Made by a program: the position numbers and the translations under genes | DNA from: Artemisia argyi | Lineage: Eukaryota > Streptophyta > Magnoliopsida > Asterales > Asteraceae | Direction of reading: 5' to 3' | Assembly: GCA_030686995.1 (NCBI GenBank) | Contig: CM060709.1 | Coordinates: 11,182,872-11,246,871, forward strand | DNA length: 64,000 bases | Notes under the pieces: generated by a model | Databases searched by the model: none | Told to the model about the DNA's origin: nothing | The model's input: only the letters and a program-made list of their open reading frames with translations | In this document: piece after piece, positions 46,641 through 57,745 of the stretch | Layout: each line of letters starts with the position of its first letter | Position numbering within the stretch: position 1 is the first letter of the stretch

Positions 46641-48130
46641 ACCCCTATTCTTTAGCGCCTAGCCGTTTCAGTTACACCCATTATTAACATTTATCTTTGG
46701 TTATTTACAACACATAATGGTCTTTTTGCATTTTTTACAAAAGCAATGACATGTTTGCTTAGTAACAATAGCTCTTCTGCGTATACATTTATACAATTTG
46801 CCTAAAACCGTTCAAAGATTAGAAAATAACTTTCGAGCATCTTGTTCAAAAACTTATTAGTTCTTCCGTTTTGGAAAACTGAAAAGTGTTTGTGGTGCTC
46901 AACCTCCAACCCGGCCCATTTCAACCCCAACTAAAAGTAATGGTTTGATTTCTGTGAATAAAGATGCTAGAATCAAATTTTAAATATAGTTTTATTTCAT
47001 GTGTAACATATAATTATGTATTTGCAGAGTGTACCTGCATCTTACCATGGACGAATGTAACCGAGAGTGTATGCAAGAGTTACACGAAGAACATTGTTAA
47101 ATAGATCTGGTTATAATACCTGAAGACTTAAACAGAAAACTAAGAATGCTTAATTACTTTATTCAGATTTGGACAATTTTGTTTTCGGTTATATATAGAA
47201 TCCAGTAGTTAAAGTTACATACTACCAAGATTCCAAGATTTGTTGAGATTTTGTATGTGTAAAGTTTGCTTATTGAGATTTTTGAGACTGACCAACTGAT
47301 ACTAATTTTTCGAGTTTCAAGTATTATTTTCAAACTGCGTATCTGAACATCTATTAATGTACTGGAATGTTTATCCAGGTCTCGCATATGTAATGATAAT
47401 CTATAGGTACTAATGTAGTTGAATGTTTATCTACTCATACTAATAAGCGTAACAAAGATATTATCTGAAGATGGAATATAATCGATGCTATTGTACCTCC
47501 TGAAGACTTGCTTAAAGTCTCTAGGCAATGGGCATTAGACATTGCTGAAAAGCGTAAACCTTGGTCCTGTCCCTTGATAGAACAGACAAGATTGGTTCCC
47601 AATCTGAAGCACAACAGATAATTGAGGTTGTGAGACAGAAATTTCTAGAGAATGGGCCACTTCACCAAGCATGTCTTGATGTAGTTGAAAAAGGCATTGT
47701 GGACGGAGGACATCTTGGGGTTGGGATTTGGGAAGGTACGGAAAAATGGGCGGGTTGGATAACGGGTCATATAAGGATGATGCTAACACGGGCCGGGTAG
47801 GCTGAAAGGCACTTCTTGCCATTTATTTATTTATAAGTAGTATGTAAAATATTTTACAAAACTTATATTATTTCAAATAATGGAGTAAATGCGGGGCACT
47901 CAAGCGACACTTCAAACGCCTTTCATCCCGTTTCCTTATAACATAGTATTGTTTTTATTTTACCTTATTTGTCCCGTTAAAGGTAAAATATTCATAGATA
48001 AGTGATTTCATATAACATTAGAATTGTACAAACTTTATATTCCTTAGGAGGCCAAGGTTTTTAACCGGCAGCAAAAGGTCATCTAATTAACGTGTTCTTT
48101 CACAGCATGCAACCTCAAAAGGTCATCTAG
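46641..48130 (+). pseudogene. AIM1-like: Intron, X, Ea and Eb of the AIM1-like array
   Basis: Ef is deleted here. X (about 47030-47200) is clear. Ea (about 47484-47740) encodes DAIVPPEDLLKVSRQWALDI up to KPW; the rest, DKIGSQSEAQQIIEVVRQKF onward, is in another frame. Eb (48043-48115) is partly lost and passes by a duplicated AAAGGTCATCTA word into module R. Confidence 0.75.
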
Positions 48131-48672
48131 TTTGAGATTTCAAGCTCTTTCTCCGTTTGTTGCACAACCGTATACGATGGTGTACTATTTTACATAGGCT
48201 CATATCTTTAGGGGCTCCAAAACTTACACCATGTTATATACTTGAGTCTAAAAATTTGTGCCTGCCAAAAATTACACAAGGGAAGGTAACACTTCACTAT
48301 AGATAAACATTGAAAGTTGTTTGTGTAGAATAATGCAATCCCAATTTACCATCAGTGTCCCGTTTTAGTCCTTGTATTTTAGTGTACATCGGAACTAAAA
48401 GATGGCTTCGTGTAATGTTTGAAACATTTTGAAAAGACTGAAAATAATGAGTTTGTTTAAATAATTATCATTTTTATTATTTCCAGTAGCATCAGAAAAT
48501 AATTATCTTCACCCATCAATGTCTTACCACTACCATATTTCTTTGCAAATTCTTCTTTCTTTTGATAAAATCTAAAGAGAATGTAAAAAGTTAGCAAATT
48601 ACAAATCTGTTACATTTTTTTATTTCTTCAAAATAGAATTTACATAGTGATTGAAGGCAAACGAGCAACAAG

Positions 48673-49023
48673 CTATGCCGCTAACTCTTTTTGGATTGCA
48701 AAGCTAACTCTTTTGAAAACTACATTCATGGATCTACGTGTCACAACATTACTGTTCATAACTCGTTGGACTCTGTTGAGTAGTTCCACCGCCTCAGGTG
48801 CAAGGAAACCAAATGTATCAAACGCGAAAGGAATAAACACATGTGCATTTTCAATGCATGCTTTCTCTTGTTTTGTCACTTTGCACAATGCGGCTTTCAA
48901 AGCGGCATGTCCAGCTGTAAAACCCCGACTGCTCAACCCGACAAGAGGAGAAACCCCGGTCAGATGCACACAAGCATGCACACAAAAAAGCGAATATAAA
49001 AAGTTAGCAAATCTTACAACCAA
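48673..49023 (-). CDS. Short open frame with conserved plant repeat-associated sequence
   Basis: The 116-codon minus-strand frame is open and contains LTGVSPLVGLSSRGFTAG, FIPFAFDTFGFLAPEAVELL and an FAIQKELAA end. I recall similar sequences as recurrent short predicted proteins of unknown function in many plant genomes. The N-terminal part is supplied by the neighbouring array and not by that family. It is probably a fragment of a repeated element and not a working gene. Confidence 0.4.
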   Translation of the reverse strand: MVVRFANFLYSLFCVHACVHLTGVSPLVGLSSRGFTAGHAALKAALCKVTKQEKACIENAHVFIPFAFDTFGFLAPEAVELLNRVQRVMNSNVVTRRSMNVVFKRVSFAIQKELAA

Positions 49024-49133
49024 AAAGTGAGACAGAAATATAAAAAATTAGCAAAGTGTACAAATTTTTCGCATAATCCGGGTTTATATAATGCATCAAT
49101 GCATTTTATAAACGCAGCATTCCATGAAGAAAA

Positions 49134-49222
49134 TACCACAAGAGGAGAAACCCCGGTCAGATCCGTACAAGTATGTTTCCCCCCAACGCATCTAAAAACC
49201 AAAATGTCAGCCGGTCTCACTT
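49134..49222 (-). pseudogene. Second fragment of the same family
   Basis: On the minus strand it reads RPADILVFRCVGGKHTCTDL and then TGVSPLV, the stretch that lies just upstream of the open frame's conserved part in that family. Module R sequence separates and truncates the two pieces. Confidence 0.5.
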
Positions 49223-49620
49223 TTACATTGAAAAGTGAGAGACCAAAAAACAAAAAACGAATATAAAAAGTTAGCAAATGTTACAAATCTTACAACCAAA
49301 AAGTGAGACAGAAATATAAAAAGTGAGAGACCAAAAAACAAAAAAGCAAATATAAAAAGTTAGCAAATCTTACAACAAAAAAGTGAGACAGAAATATAAA
49401 AAGTTAGCAAATCTTACAACAAAAAAGTGAGACAGAAATATAAAAAATTAGCAAACTGTACAAATTTTTCGCAGAATCCGGGTTTATATAATGCATCAAT
49501 GCACTTTATAAACGCAGCATTCCATGAAGAAATTACCACACCAAACTCAACTTATGTAAGGGATACATAGCACATTATATAAAGTAACATATTTTATTCT
49601 CATTTATCGATGTGGGAAAA

Positions 49621-51115
49621 AAGCAAATCCCTATTCTTTAGCGCCTACCCTTTTCACTTACCCGTTATTAACATTTATCTTTGGTTATTTACAATACATA
49701 ATGTCCTTTTTGCATTTTTTACAAAAGCAGTGACATGTTCGCTTATGAACAATAGCTCTTCTCCGTTTTGGAAAAATAAAAGTGTTTGTAGTGGCTAAAC
49801 CTCCAACCTGGCCCATTTCAAGCCCAGATAAAAGTAATGATTTGATTTCTGTGAATACATATAATTCTATTTCATGTGTAACATATAATTATGTATTTGC
49901 AGAGTGTACCTGCATCTTATCGTCGACGAATATAACTCAAGAGTATATGCAAGACTTACACAAAGAACATCGCCAAATAGATCTGGTTATAATACCTGAA
50001 GACATAAACAGAAAATTAGGAATGCTTAATTGCTTTATTCAGATTTGGAAAATTTTGTTTTCGGTCATAGAATCTAGTAGTTAAAGTTACATGCTACCAT
50101 GGTTCCAAGATTTGTTGAGATTTTGTATGTGTAGACTTTGCGTATTTAGATTTTTGAGACTGACCAACTGATACTAATTTTTCAAGTTTCAAGTATTACT
50201 TTCAAACTGCGTATCTGAACATCTATTAATGTACTGGAATGTTTATCCAGGTCTCTAATACATAATGGTAATCTATAGGTGCTACACTGGTACGCATACT
50301 TATAGGATAAGATTTCTTGTGTGACATAAGCGGAACAATGATACTATCTGAAGATGGAAAAGAGCTAGGTCTAATCGATGCTATTGTACCTCCTGAAGAC
50401 TTCCTTAAAGTCTGTATGCAATGGGCATTAGACATTGCTGAAAATCGTAAACCATGGTCCAGTCCCTTGATAGAATAGACAAGATTGGTTCTCAATCTGA
50501 AGCACAACAGATTATTGAGGTTGTGAGACGGAAATTTATAAAGAATGGGCCACTTCACCAAGCATGTATTGATGTAGTTGAAGAAGGCATTGTGCACGGA
50601 GGACATCTTGGTGTTGGAAAGGTGTGGCAAAATGGGCGGGTTGGTAACAGGTCGTCATAAAAGGATATCTTATGTTGTACATGCTAACACTGGCCGGGTT
50701 GGCCGAAAGGCACTTCCTGCCATATTTTTGTATTTATAAGTAGTTTTTAAAAGATATTTACAAAACTTATATTATTTCGAATAATGGAGTAAATGCGGTG
50801 CACTCAAGAGACACTTCAAACGCCTTTCATCCCGTTTCCTTATAACATAGTATTGTTTTTATTTTACCTTATTTATCCCGTTAAAGGTAAAATATTCATA
50901 GATAAGTGATTTCATATAACATTAGAATTGTACAAACTTTATATTCCTTAGGAGTTCAAGGTTTTTAACAGGCAGCAAAAGGTCATCTAATTAACGTGTT
51001 CTGTCACAGCATGCAACCTCAAAGGTAACATACTCGATAAAATGTACTCCGTATATATCTTATATGACGTTACTGATAATGGACTGAAGCCAAGGGTACA
51101 TATGCCCTTTAGCAT
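49621..51115 (+). pseudogene. AIM1-like: X, Ea, Eb and Ec start of the AIM1-like array
   Basis: X reads REYMQEL-like codons (here QEYMQDLHKEHRQIDLVIIP) at about 49935-50000. Ea (50338-50615) is the best copy: MILSEDGKELGLIDAIVPPE to KPW, then a frame change, then IDKIGSQSEAQQIIEVVRR and QACIDVVEEGIVHGGHLG. Donor-like GGTGTGG follows. Eb (50951-51022) has a deletion and ends ATSK before GTAACATA. Ec is only a stub (51069-51095). Confidence 0.8.
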
Positions 51116-51369
51116 TGTGAATCTAAAAAATAATTATTTTCACTCCCCAGAATTTCAAATTGATGCCTTACCTCTCTATCACATTTATTTGCAAAATCTC
51201 CTTTCTTTTGATAAAATCAAAAGATAATATAAAAAGTTAGCAAATTACAAATCTTTTACAATGAAAAGTGGGAGATGAAAAAACATAAACGAATATAAAA
51301 AAATGTTACAAATCTTTTACATTGAAAAGCGAGAGACAAAAAACAAAAAAAAAACATAAAAACAAAAAA

Positions 51370-51373
<4 letters not shown>

Positions 51374-51453
<80 letters not shown>
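51374..51453. repeat. (AT)40 microsatellite
   Basis: An uninterrupted alternating AT run of about 80 bases. Confidence 0.98.
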
Positions 51454-51454
<1 letters not shown>

Positions 51455-51519
51455 CAATGTTTACAAATTGTTTGTGGTAGATATCATATAAATGATAGGT
51501 ATATCATCTATACCATGTT

Positions 51520-51857
51520 CAATTGTTCATGGATGGTTTTGGGCCGGCGCAGCATCAGCAATCGAGCCGGGCCCAACCCACTAAGGGGCCTTAAAATTTT
51601 TTATACCCATTATATGTATTGGGCCCAACCACTAAGGGACACTAAAAATAAACACTATTAATCATTTAATCCAAAAAGTCAAAAACGATTGTAAAAGGAC
51701 AAAAGAGTGAAAGACTGAAGGCGTGAAACATTGAAGCTTTGCTTTCAATAATCTATCTAAATCTTCAAATTATAACTAATGTTACAACTTATAACTCTCA
51801 ACTAGTTATCAATTTTAATTTTTTTTAGTTATCAATTTTGCCTAGTTATCATTTTTT

Positions 51858-51933
<76 letters not shown>

Positions 51934-52259
51934 TAATTGTATACATATACTGATACACAATATATACCCAAATTGAGTAATTGATATTTGACAAATGACA
52001 AATTGTTAAATAATGTTAATTTTTTTTCATATAAATCGTTGATCAAAGACTTTACCTCAAAAAATGTGAGAAGAACCGCACGGTTTACTTAAATATATTT
52101 TATTTTGTAGAAGTAATACTTTTGTTGTAAGAATGAGTTTTGTTCGTATTTTTGGCATTTCGTACTTGATTATGGTCTATGGATATTATAATATAGGGAC
52201 ACTTTTTTTTCTTCGTGCCGGGCCTAATTTTTTTTTTGACGTTCTCAGCACCGCCTCTG
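51520..52259. mobile_element. Possible hAT-like non-autonomous element
   Basis: ACCATGTT borders both sides (51512-51519 and 52260-52267). Inside are GGGCCGG and GGGCCTTAAAATTTTTTA near the left and CCGGGCCTAATTTTTTTTTT near the right, as in small hAT derivatives. The outer ends do not match well, so the boundary is uncertain. Confidence 0.4.
51860..51928. repeat. (TA)34 microsatellite
   Basis: An uninterrupted TA run of about 68 bases inside the hAT-like segment. Confidence 0.98.
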
Positions 52260-52980
52260 ACCATGTTTCATTTCTTAAATAAAAAAGTTAGCAATGTGTA
52301 CAAATTTAATTGTGTTAAAGACAATATAGATGATAGATAAATCATCTACAGAGTAAATCCCACAAGGAACATAATACACCAAACTCAACTTGAATAACTA
52401 GTGCATACCTCACTATATAAAGTAATATATTTTCTTCTCAATTATTGATGTGGGATAAAAGCCAACTCTTCTTCTTAAATAAAAAAGTGATACAAGCTAG
52501 TATATGCTTTAACCGTTGTTGTAAGGCGAATATAACCAAAATTACTGAAGTTGGTCTAGCACGTGAACATGCCATAATATAGTGAATAGAATGATTCATA
52601 TAAATTCATGTCATACTACATGTTTAATAGTTATACGTAAAATATTGTATTTGTTTCTATAACATTATAACATATAAATTGATAGTTCAAGTTCTTTTTT
52701 CGATTCTGGCACAAACATATATGATGGTGTGCAAGGTATGCTATTCTACATACCATCATATCTTTAGGGGCCTTAAAACTTACACCATATTATATATTTG
52801 AGTCTCAAAATTCACTTTCAGCAAAAACTGTTGATGCTATATAATGTTATTTATGTAAAATTCTATTAAAAATGAAGTTAGATCATTAAGATTTCCATGT
52901 TTTTTTAATTGTTTGTATTATATATCTTTGATCGTTGTGTTTGGTTATCACATAAGCCTTTGCATAGGGCCTCTATGAGC

Positions 52981-53520
52981 TCAGCTAGATCATGGATTAG
53001 GGATAGCGACAACCCTTATAATGCGTAATATAAACATTGACCGCACTTTCAACTCACCTGAAATCGACCTTTTAATTATAAGAAATGGATGAAATGGTAA
53101 CTTTCATATTTTACATACTTATTGTTAGTTTCTTATTATCTTTTGAAAACAGATCCGTTTTTTCCACCACCCTCGTGTTTCAGGTAAAAACAATGGAAAA
53201 GGGTATTAAATCTATGAAAAAGGTAGCAAGCCAAAGCCCAATCGTCTGGTGTTGCCAATTATAGAGGAGTCAAGAAAGCTATCATATCTCATGCTACAAG
53301 GGACGGTAGCACTTTACTATAGACATAAATTTAAAGTTGTTTGTGTAGAATAAAGCAATCCCAGTTTACCGTTGTTGTTCCGTTTTAGTCCTTGCATTTT
53401 ATTGTACATCGGAACAAAAAGATGGCTTAACTTAGTTTCGTCACTGACAGGTGCCTAACGTTACTGATATTGGACCGAAGGTGAGTGCTATAAAGGGTGT
53501 TGCTGTCATTGGTGGATCAA
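52981..53520 (+). pseudogene. AIM1-like: Ec end, Ed, intron and Ec start of the AIM1-like array
   Basis: Ed (53184-53302) encodes NNGKGY, then KKVASQSP in one frame and PKPNRLVLPIIEESRKL in the other. The next exon piece (53455-53512) reads VPNVTDIG and IKGVAVIGG, the start of the NAD-binding fold. The order Ed then Ec is not that of the gene and marks a recombination junction. Confidence 0.65.
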
Positions 53521-54566
53521 ACCATTTTCATTTTCACTCCCAAGAATTTCAAATTAGTGTCTTCCCTCTAAATCTTCTTTCTTTCAATAAAAGTGAAAGA
53601 AGATAAAAAGTTTAGCAAATCTTTTACAACAAAAAAAAAAATGAAAATAAAAAGTTAAGTAGATAAACAAATTCTTCTAGGAACATAATGCAACAAACCA
53701 ACATGAATAATTAGTACATACCTATTATATAAAGTAACATATTTTCTTCTCGATTATCAATGTGGGATACAAGCTAACTTTTCTTTCTTAACCTAAAAAG
53801 TGTTACAAGCTAGTACATATTTTAACTGTTGTTGCAAGGCGAAAACTAGGGGTGGAATTGAGCCGAGCCGAACTCGAGCTCGGGCTCGTTTCTAGTCTCA
53901 TATTTAGAGCTCGAGCTCGGCTTGTGAAAATTTTCATGATCTTGGCTAGGGCTCGACTAACTTATATAACTTGTTCAAAAAAGCTCGAAGGCTCGTTAAT
54001 CATACTAGGCCCTAGCTCGTTTATTTTTTTAAGCTCGTTTATGCATGGTTCTGTGTATAGAAATTATATATATGCATATATTTTTAGCGCTCGTTTAGGC
54101 TTGCGAGCCTAATCGATCTTTATACATAAAGAGCTCGGGCTCGGGCTCGATTACTAAACGAGCCCAAACTTAGGCTCGAACTCGTTTAAGCTTTGCTCAT
54201 TTGAGTTTTTTGTCTATCTGATCCTGAGCTTTTCATAAACGGCTCAACTCGTTTCCACCCCTAAAGAATACAACCAATGTTATTAAAATCTTCTAGCACA
54301 TGACGATGCCATAATATTGTCTATAGAATGATTCATACAAATTCATGTCATACACCTTTAATAGTTATATGCAAAGTATTGTATTTGTTTTCCATAACAA
54401 CATATAATTTGATAGATCAAGCCCTTGTTTCCTTTGCAGCCCAATCGTATACGATGGTGTGCTATTGTACAGAGCCTCACATCTTTAGAGGCCTCAAAAC
54501 TTACATTACGTTATATATTTGAATCCCAAAGCTAACTTCCAACAAAAATTGTTGATGCTATATAAT
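53521..54566 (+). repeat. Module R copy (box at about 53728) interrupted by a GAGCC-rich TIR element
   Basis: The array resumes exactly after the insertion at AATACAACCAA, which in other copies follows AAGGCG directly. Confidence 0.75.
53848..54262. mobile_element. TIR element with AGGGGTGGAA ends (about 415 bp)
   Basis: Ends AGGGGTGGAATTGAGCC and GGCTCAACTCGTTTCCACCCCT are inverted repeats. The interior is dense in GAGCTCG and CTCGGGCTCG words. The target duplication is not clear, so the superfamily is left open. Confidence 0.6.
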
Positions 54567-55217
54567 TTGGACAATTTTGTTTTCGGTTATAGAATCCAGT
54601 TATAGAATCCAGTAGTTAAAGTTACATAATACCACGGTCCCAAGATTTGTTGATATTTTGTATGCGTAAAGTCTGCTTATTGAGATTTTGAAGACTGACC
54701 AAGTAATGACCAACTGATACTAATTTTTCGAGATTTAAGTACTACTCTCAAAGTGCGTATACAAATGTGATGGTAATCTATAGGTGATACACTACTACTC
54801 GTACTTATAGTATAAGATTTCTTGTGTGACATAATTAAGCGGAACAATGATACTATCTGAAGATGGAAAAGAGCTAGGTCTAATCGATACTATTGTACAT
54901 CCTGAAGGCTTGCTTAAAGTCTTTAGGCAATATGGCATTAGGCATTGCTGAAAAGCGTAAACCATGGTCCAATCCCTTGATAGAACAGACACGATTGGTT
55001 CCCATCTGAAGCACAACAGATGATTGAGGTTGTGAGACAGAAAGTTCTAGAGAATGGGCCATTTCACCAAGCATGTCTTGATGTAGTTGAAGAGACATTG
55101 TGGACGGAGGGCATCTTGGTGTTGGGAAATTGGGAAGGTATGCCAAAATGGGCGGGTTGGGTAACGGGTCATATTAGGATAATGCTAACACGGGCTGGGT
55201 AGGCTGAAAGGCACTTC

Positions 55218-55261
<44 letters not shown>

Positions 55262-55705
55262 AGTAGTATGTAAAATATATTTACAAAACTTCAAACACCT
55301 TTCATCCTGTTTACTTATAACATATTGTTTTAGTTTACCTCTTTTGACCCGTTAAAGGTAAAATATTCATAGATAAGTGATTTGGTATGAAATTAGAATT
55401 GTACAAAATTTATATTCCTTAGGAGGCCAACATTTTAAAAGGCTTGTAGTTTCGGAGGCAGCAAAAGGTCATCTAATTAATGTCTTCTTTTCACAGCATG
55501 CAACCTCAAAGGTAACATACTCGATAAAATGAATACTTCTTATATGTTATCTAATTTTATACTTCATGCACAAATTAGTTTTCATCACTAACAGGTGGCA
55601 AACGTTACTGATATCGGACTGAAGTCAAGGGCTATAAAGAAAGGTGTTGTCATTGGTGAAGGTTTTATGGGCTCTGGCGACAACGCTTATCTTGCGTATA
55701 TATGG
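54567..55705 (+). pseudogene. AIM1-like: Ea, Eb and Ec of the AIM1-like array
   Basis: Ea (54847-55130) has the usual frame change after KPW. Its intron contains a T34 run (55224-55257). Eb (about 55421-55513) reads EAN-LKGL then codons for AAKGHLINVFFSQHATSK with one frame slip. Ec (55594-55690) reads VANVTDIGLK, RAIKK and GEGFMGSG, covering the glycine-rich NAD-binding loop. This is the only place where Ea, Eb and Ec stand together in gene order with both introns. Confidence 0.8.
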
Positions 55706-55920
55706 TGAATCAAACAATTTTTTTAATTTCACCCTGAAGAATTTCAAATCAATGTCTTCCCTCTTTATCACCTTTGTTTAAAAAATCTTATTTCTTCTGA
55801 TAAAAGCGAAAGAGAATATAAACTTTAGCAAATATTACAAATCTTTTACGACAAAAAGCGAGGGGCGAAAAAACAAAAATGAAAAAAAGTTAGCATTGTT
55901 ACAATTGTTTTACAAATTAG
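55706..55920 (+). repeat. Module R, left part
   Basis: It starts TATATGGTGAATCAAACAA after Ec and ends at ACAAATTAGTCGTGG, where unrelated DNA begins. Confidence 0.7.
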
Positions 55921-56365
55921 TCGTGGATCCTTGTGCAACTGCCTAATACAGGTTCACTGAATTAATTAAATTTGTTTTTAATGAACCTAAGTGTTGACTA
56001 TCGAATTGTTAAGTTAAATTTAAAGAAGGCATACATGCAAACAATGTTCCTTACGGTATGATTTTTGTATCCCTTTCGTGTGCCACCCTAGAATAAACCT
56101 TTAAAAAAGAGTTAGGCACTAAATGTATATAAACATGAAAATGAGGGGCAAATGGAAGTGAGAGGTTATACTTCTTGGTGCCCTCAGGAACCACAAATCG
56201 CTCATACGATCTGGAGCATTCATGACTCTCTTATCTGCAAATAGACACATGAAAGAAGACGACAAAACAGTTTGTGATTCGTAACGTATTCAAGAAAACA
56301 AATCAATGACTACTCCCTGCATTTCAAAAAAGAGAACTACATCTTGATTTTGAACTTCAAACTTA
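55921..56365. other. Foreign segment holding an RPB11 gene fragment
   Basis: This segment matches no other part of the window. Apart from the RPB11-like exon nothing is recognised. Confidence 0.5.
56169..56238 (-). pseudogene. NRPB11: First coding exon of an RPB11-like RNA polymerase subunit, fragment
   Basis: On the minus strand, ATG at 56223 starts MNAPDR; after a one-base loss the next frame continues YERFVVPEGTKK, matching the highly conserved N-terminus of RNA polymerase II subunit RPB11. An acceptor-like TTTGCAG lies upstream (about 56239-56245) and a donor-like GTATAA follows the exon. The remaining exons are absent. In the complete gene the protein pairs with RPB3 in the polymerase core. 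This is most likely a captured or duplicated fragment. Confidence 0.65.
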
Positions 56366-57087
56366 GGTGGCGTTTGGTTCGCGATATTTAAATGATAGAA
56401 TTTTAATGTAGAGATTCAAATTTCAAGAATTTAAAATCATGCTCGTGTTTGGTTGGGAAATTTAGAATAATACTACTTCCGTCCCATAATTATAGTCCAC
56501 TATTGACTTTTTAAGTCTTCGTTTTGTAACTTTGACCTTATATATTTTTATTTGTGTTATATAATACTTGATAAAAATTATGCCAATGGAAAATACATTT
56601 GAAAATTTTTAAATGTATATTTGTGTTATATAATATTTGTGTTATATATATTTTTAAGTCTTCGTTTTGTAACTTTGACCTTTTTAAGTTTTCATTTTGT
56701 AACTTTGACCATATGTTTTGCATCATGTAATATATAATACAAACTAAAATATTTATTGTCAAAGTTTAAAACTAAAGACCTCAAAAGTCAACAGTGGACT
56801 ATAATTATTGGACGGAGGAAGTATTACAAGTAAATGACCAAATGTGAGCCTTGATTTTTGTCATTTTGTGATTAAACAAAAAAATGACTTTATTTGGTAT
56901 GTCAAATGTGGGCCTTGAGATCTCAGAATTTATAATTCCCCACCGAGGGAGGAGTTTTAAAATGGCCCCAAATAACACTAGTTGTTTTATATGAAATCTC
57001 TCTAATAGTCAACCAAACACAATAAAAAGGGCATTTTAATTTTAATTTACCTGAATTCTCTCCAAATTTCCCCAACCAAACACGCCC
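56366..57087. mobile_element. PIF/Harbinger-type MITE with a nested Stowaway
   Basis: Ends GGTGGCGTTTGGTTCG and CCAACCAAACACGCCC are inverted repeats. TTA flanks both sides (56363-56365 and 57088-57090). Without the nested element it is about 373 bp. Confidence 0.75.
56473..56821. mobile_element. Stowaway (Tc1/mariner-type) MITE, 349 bp
   Basis: Inverted repeats of 29 bp with three mismatches start CTACTTCCGTCCCATAATTA and end GGACGGAGGAAG. TA borders both sides. The sequence GTCTTCGTTTTGTAACTTTG and near-copies recur three times inside. Confidence 0.9.
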
Positions 57088-57570
57088 TTAGGGTGTTGGA
57101 AAAGCTTATTTGGGGTGTTTGGCTAAACTTCCAGGTAAGTGACGGAAACAAAAATGTCGAAAAAACAAAAGTGAATATAAAAAGTTAACAAAGCGTACAA
57201 ATTTGTCGCGGTTTTCTATGCAAATGATACAAGTATCATGTCAACATAAAATTCCACGAATAACATAATACACCAAACTCAACTTGAATAATTAGAGCAT
57301 GCCTCACCATATAAAGTAACATATTCTTTTTGCATTTATCGATGTAGGATAAAAGCTAGCTCTTCTTCTTTGATAAAAAAGGGATACAAGCTATTATACG
57401 CATTAACCGTTGCTGTAAGGTGAATACAACTAAATTTATTAAAGATGGTTTAGCACATGAAGATGCCATAATATAGTCCATAGAATGATTCATATAAATT
57501 AATGTCATACATGTTTGATAGTTATATGTAAAATATTGTATTTGTTTCAATAAGAACATATAATTTAATA
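57088..57570 (+). repeat. Short spacer then module R copy (box at about 57309)
   Basis: To about 57145 the sequence is unassigned (GGGTGTTTGGCTAAACTTCC). R then runs in the usual order to CATATAATTTAATA. Confidence 0.7.
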
Positions 57571-57745
57571 ACCAAACACTTCCACGACACTAAAGAACGA
57601 CCACGACCCTAAACAACTTCTCTTATCCAAACGATCCTTACATCAACTACATGAAGATCGAAACAATTAAAGGAGGAACCTTCGCCAACTGTACCTAGCA
57701 TACCACCTAACCACATAAGGGCATCACCCAGTTTGAAGTATTGAA
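57571..57745. repeat. Repeat T copy, partial
   Basis: It matches 43020-43200 (ACTTCCACGACAC to CAGTTTGAAGTA) in the same orientation. Confidence 0.85.

Larger units (their letters stand above)
48131..49620 (+). repeat. Scrambled module R pieces (box at about 49574)
   Basis: Short runs of R, an Ed end (CACAAGGGAAGGTAACAC at about 48278) and intron are interleaved. AAAAAGTTAGCAAATCTTAC recurs about four times between 49000 and 49450 as a local tandem repeat. Two pieces of a foreign reading frame are embedded. Confidence 0.6.
51116..52980 (+). repeat. Module R copy (box at about 52413) with TA repeats and a hAT-like insertion
   Basis: R landmarks resume at 52268 after the insertion, repeating a stretch already present on the left side. 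The last part reaches the Ec-like GATCATGGATTAGGGATAGC. Confidence 0.7.

Noticed and set aside
53848..54262. GAGCTCG-rich palindromes as a regulatory island
   Set aside because: They lie wholly inside a TIR element absent from sister array copies, so they belong to that element.
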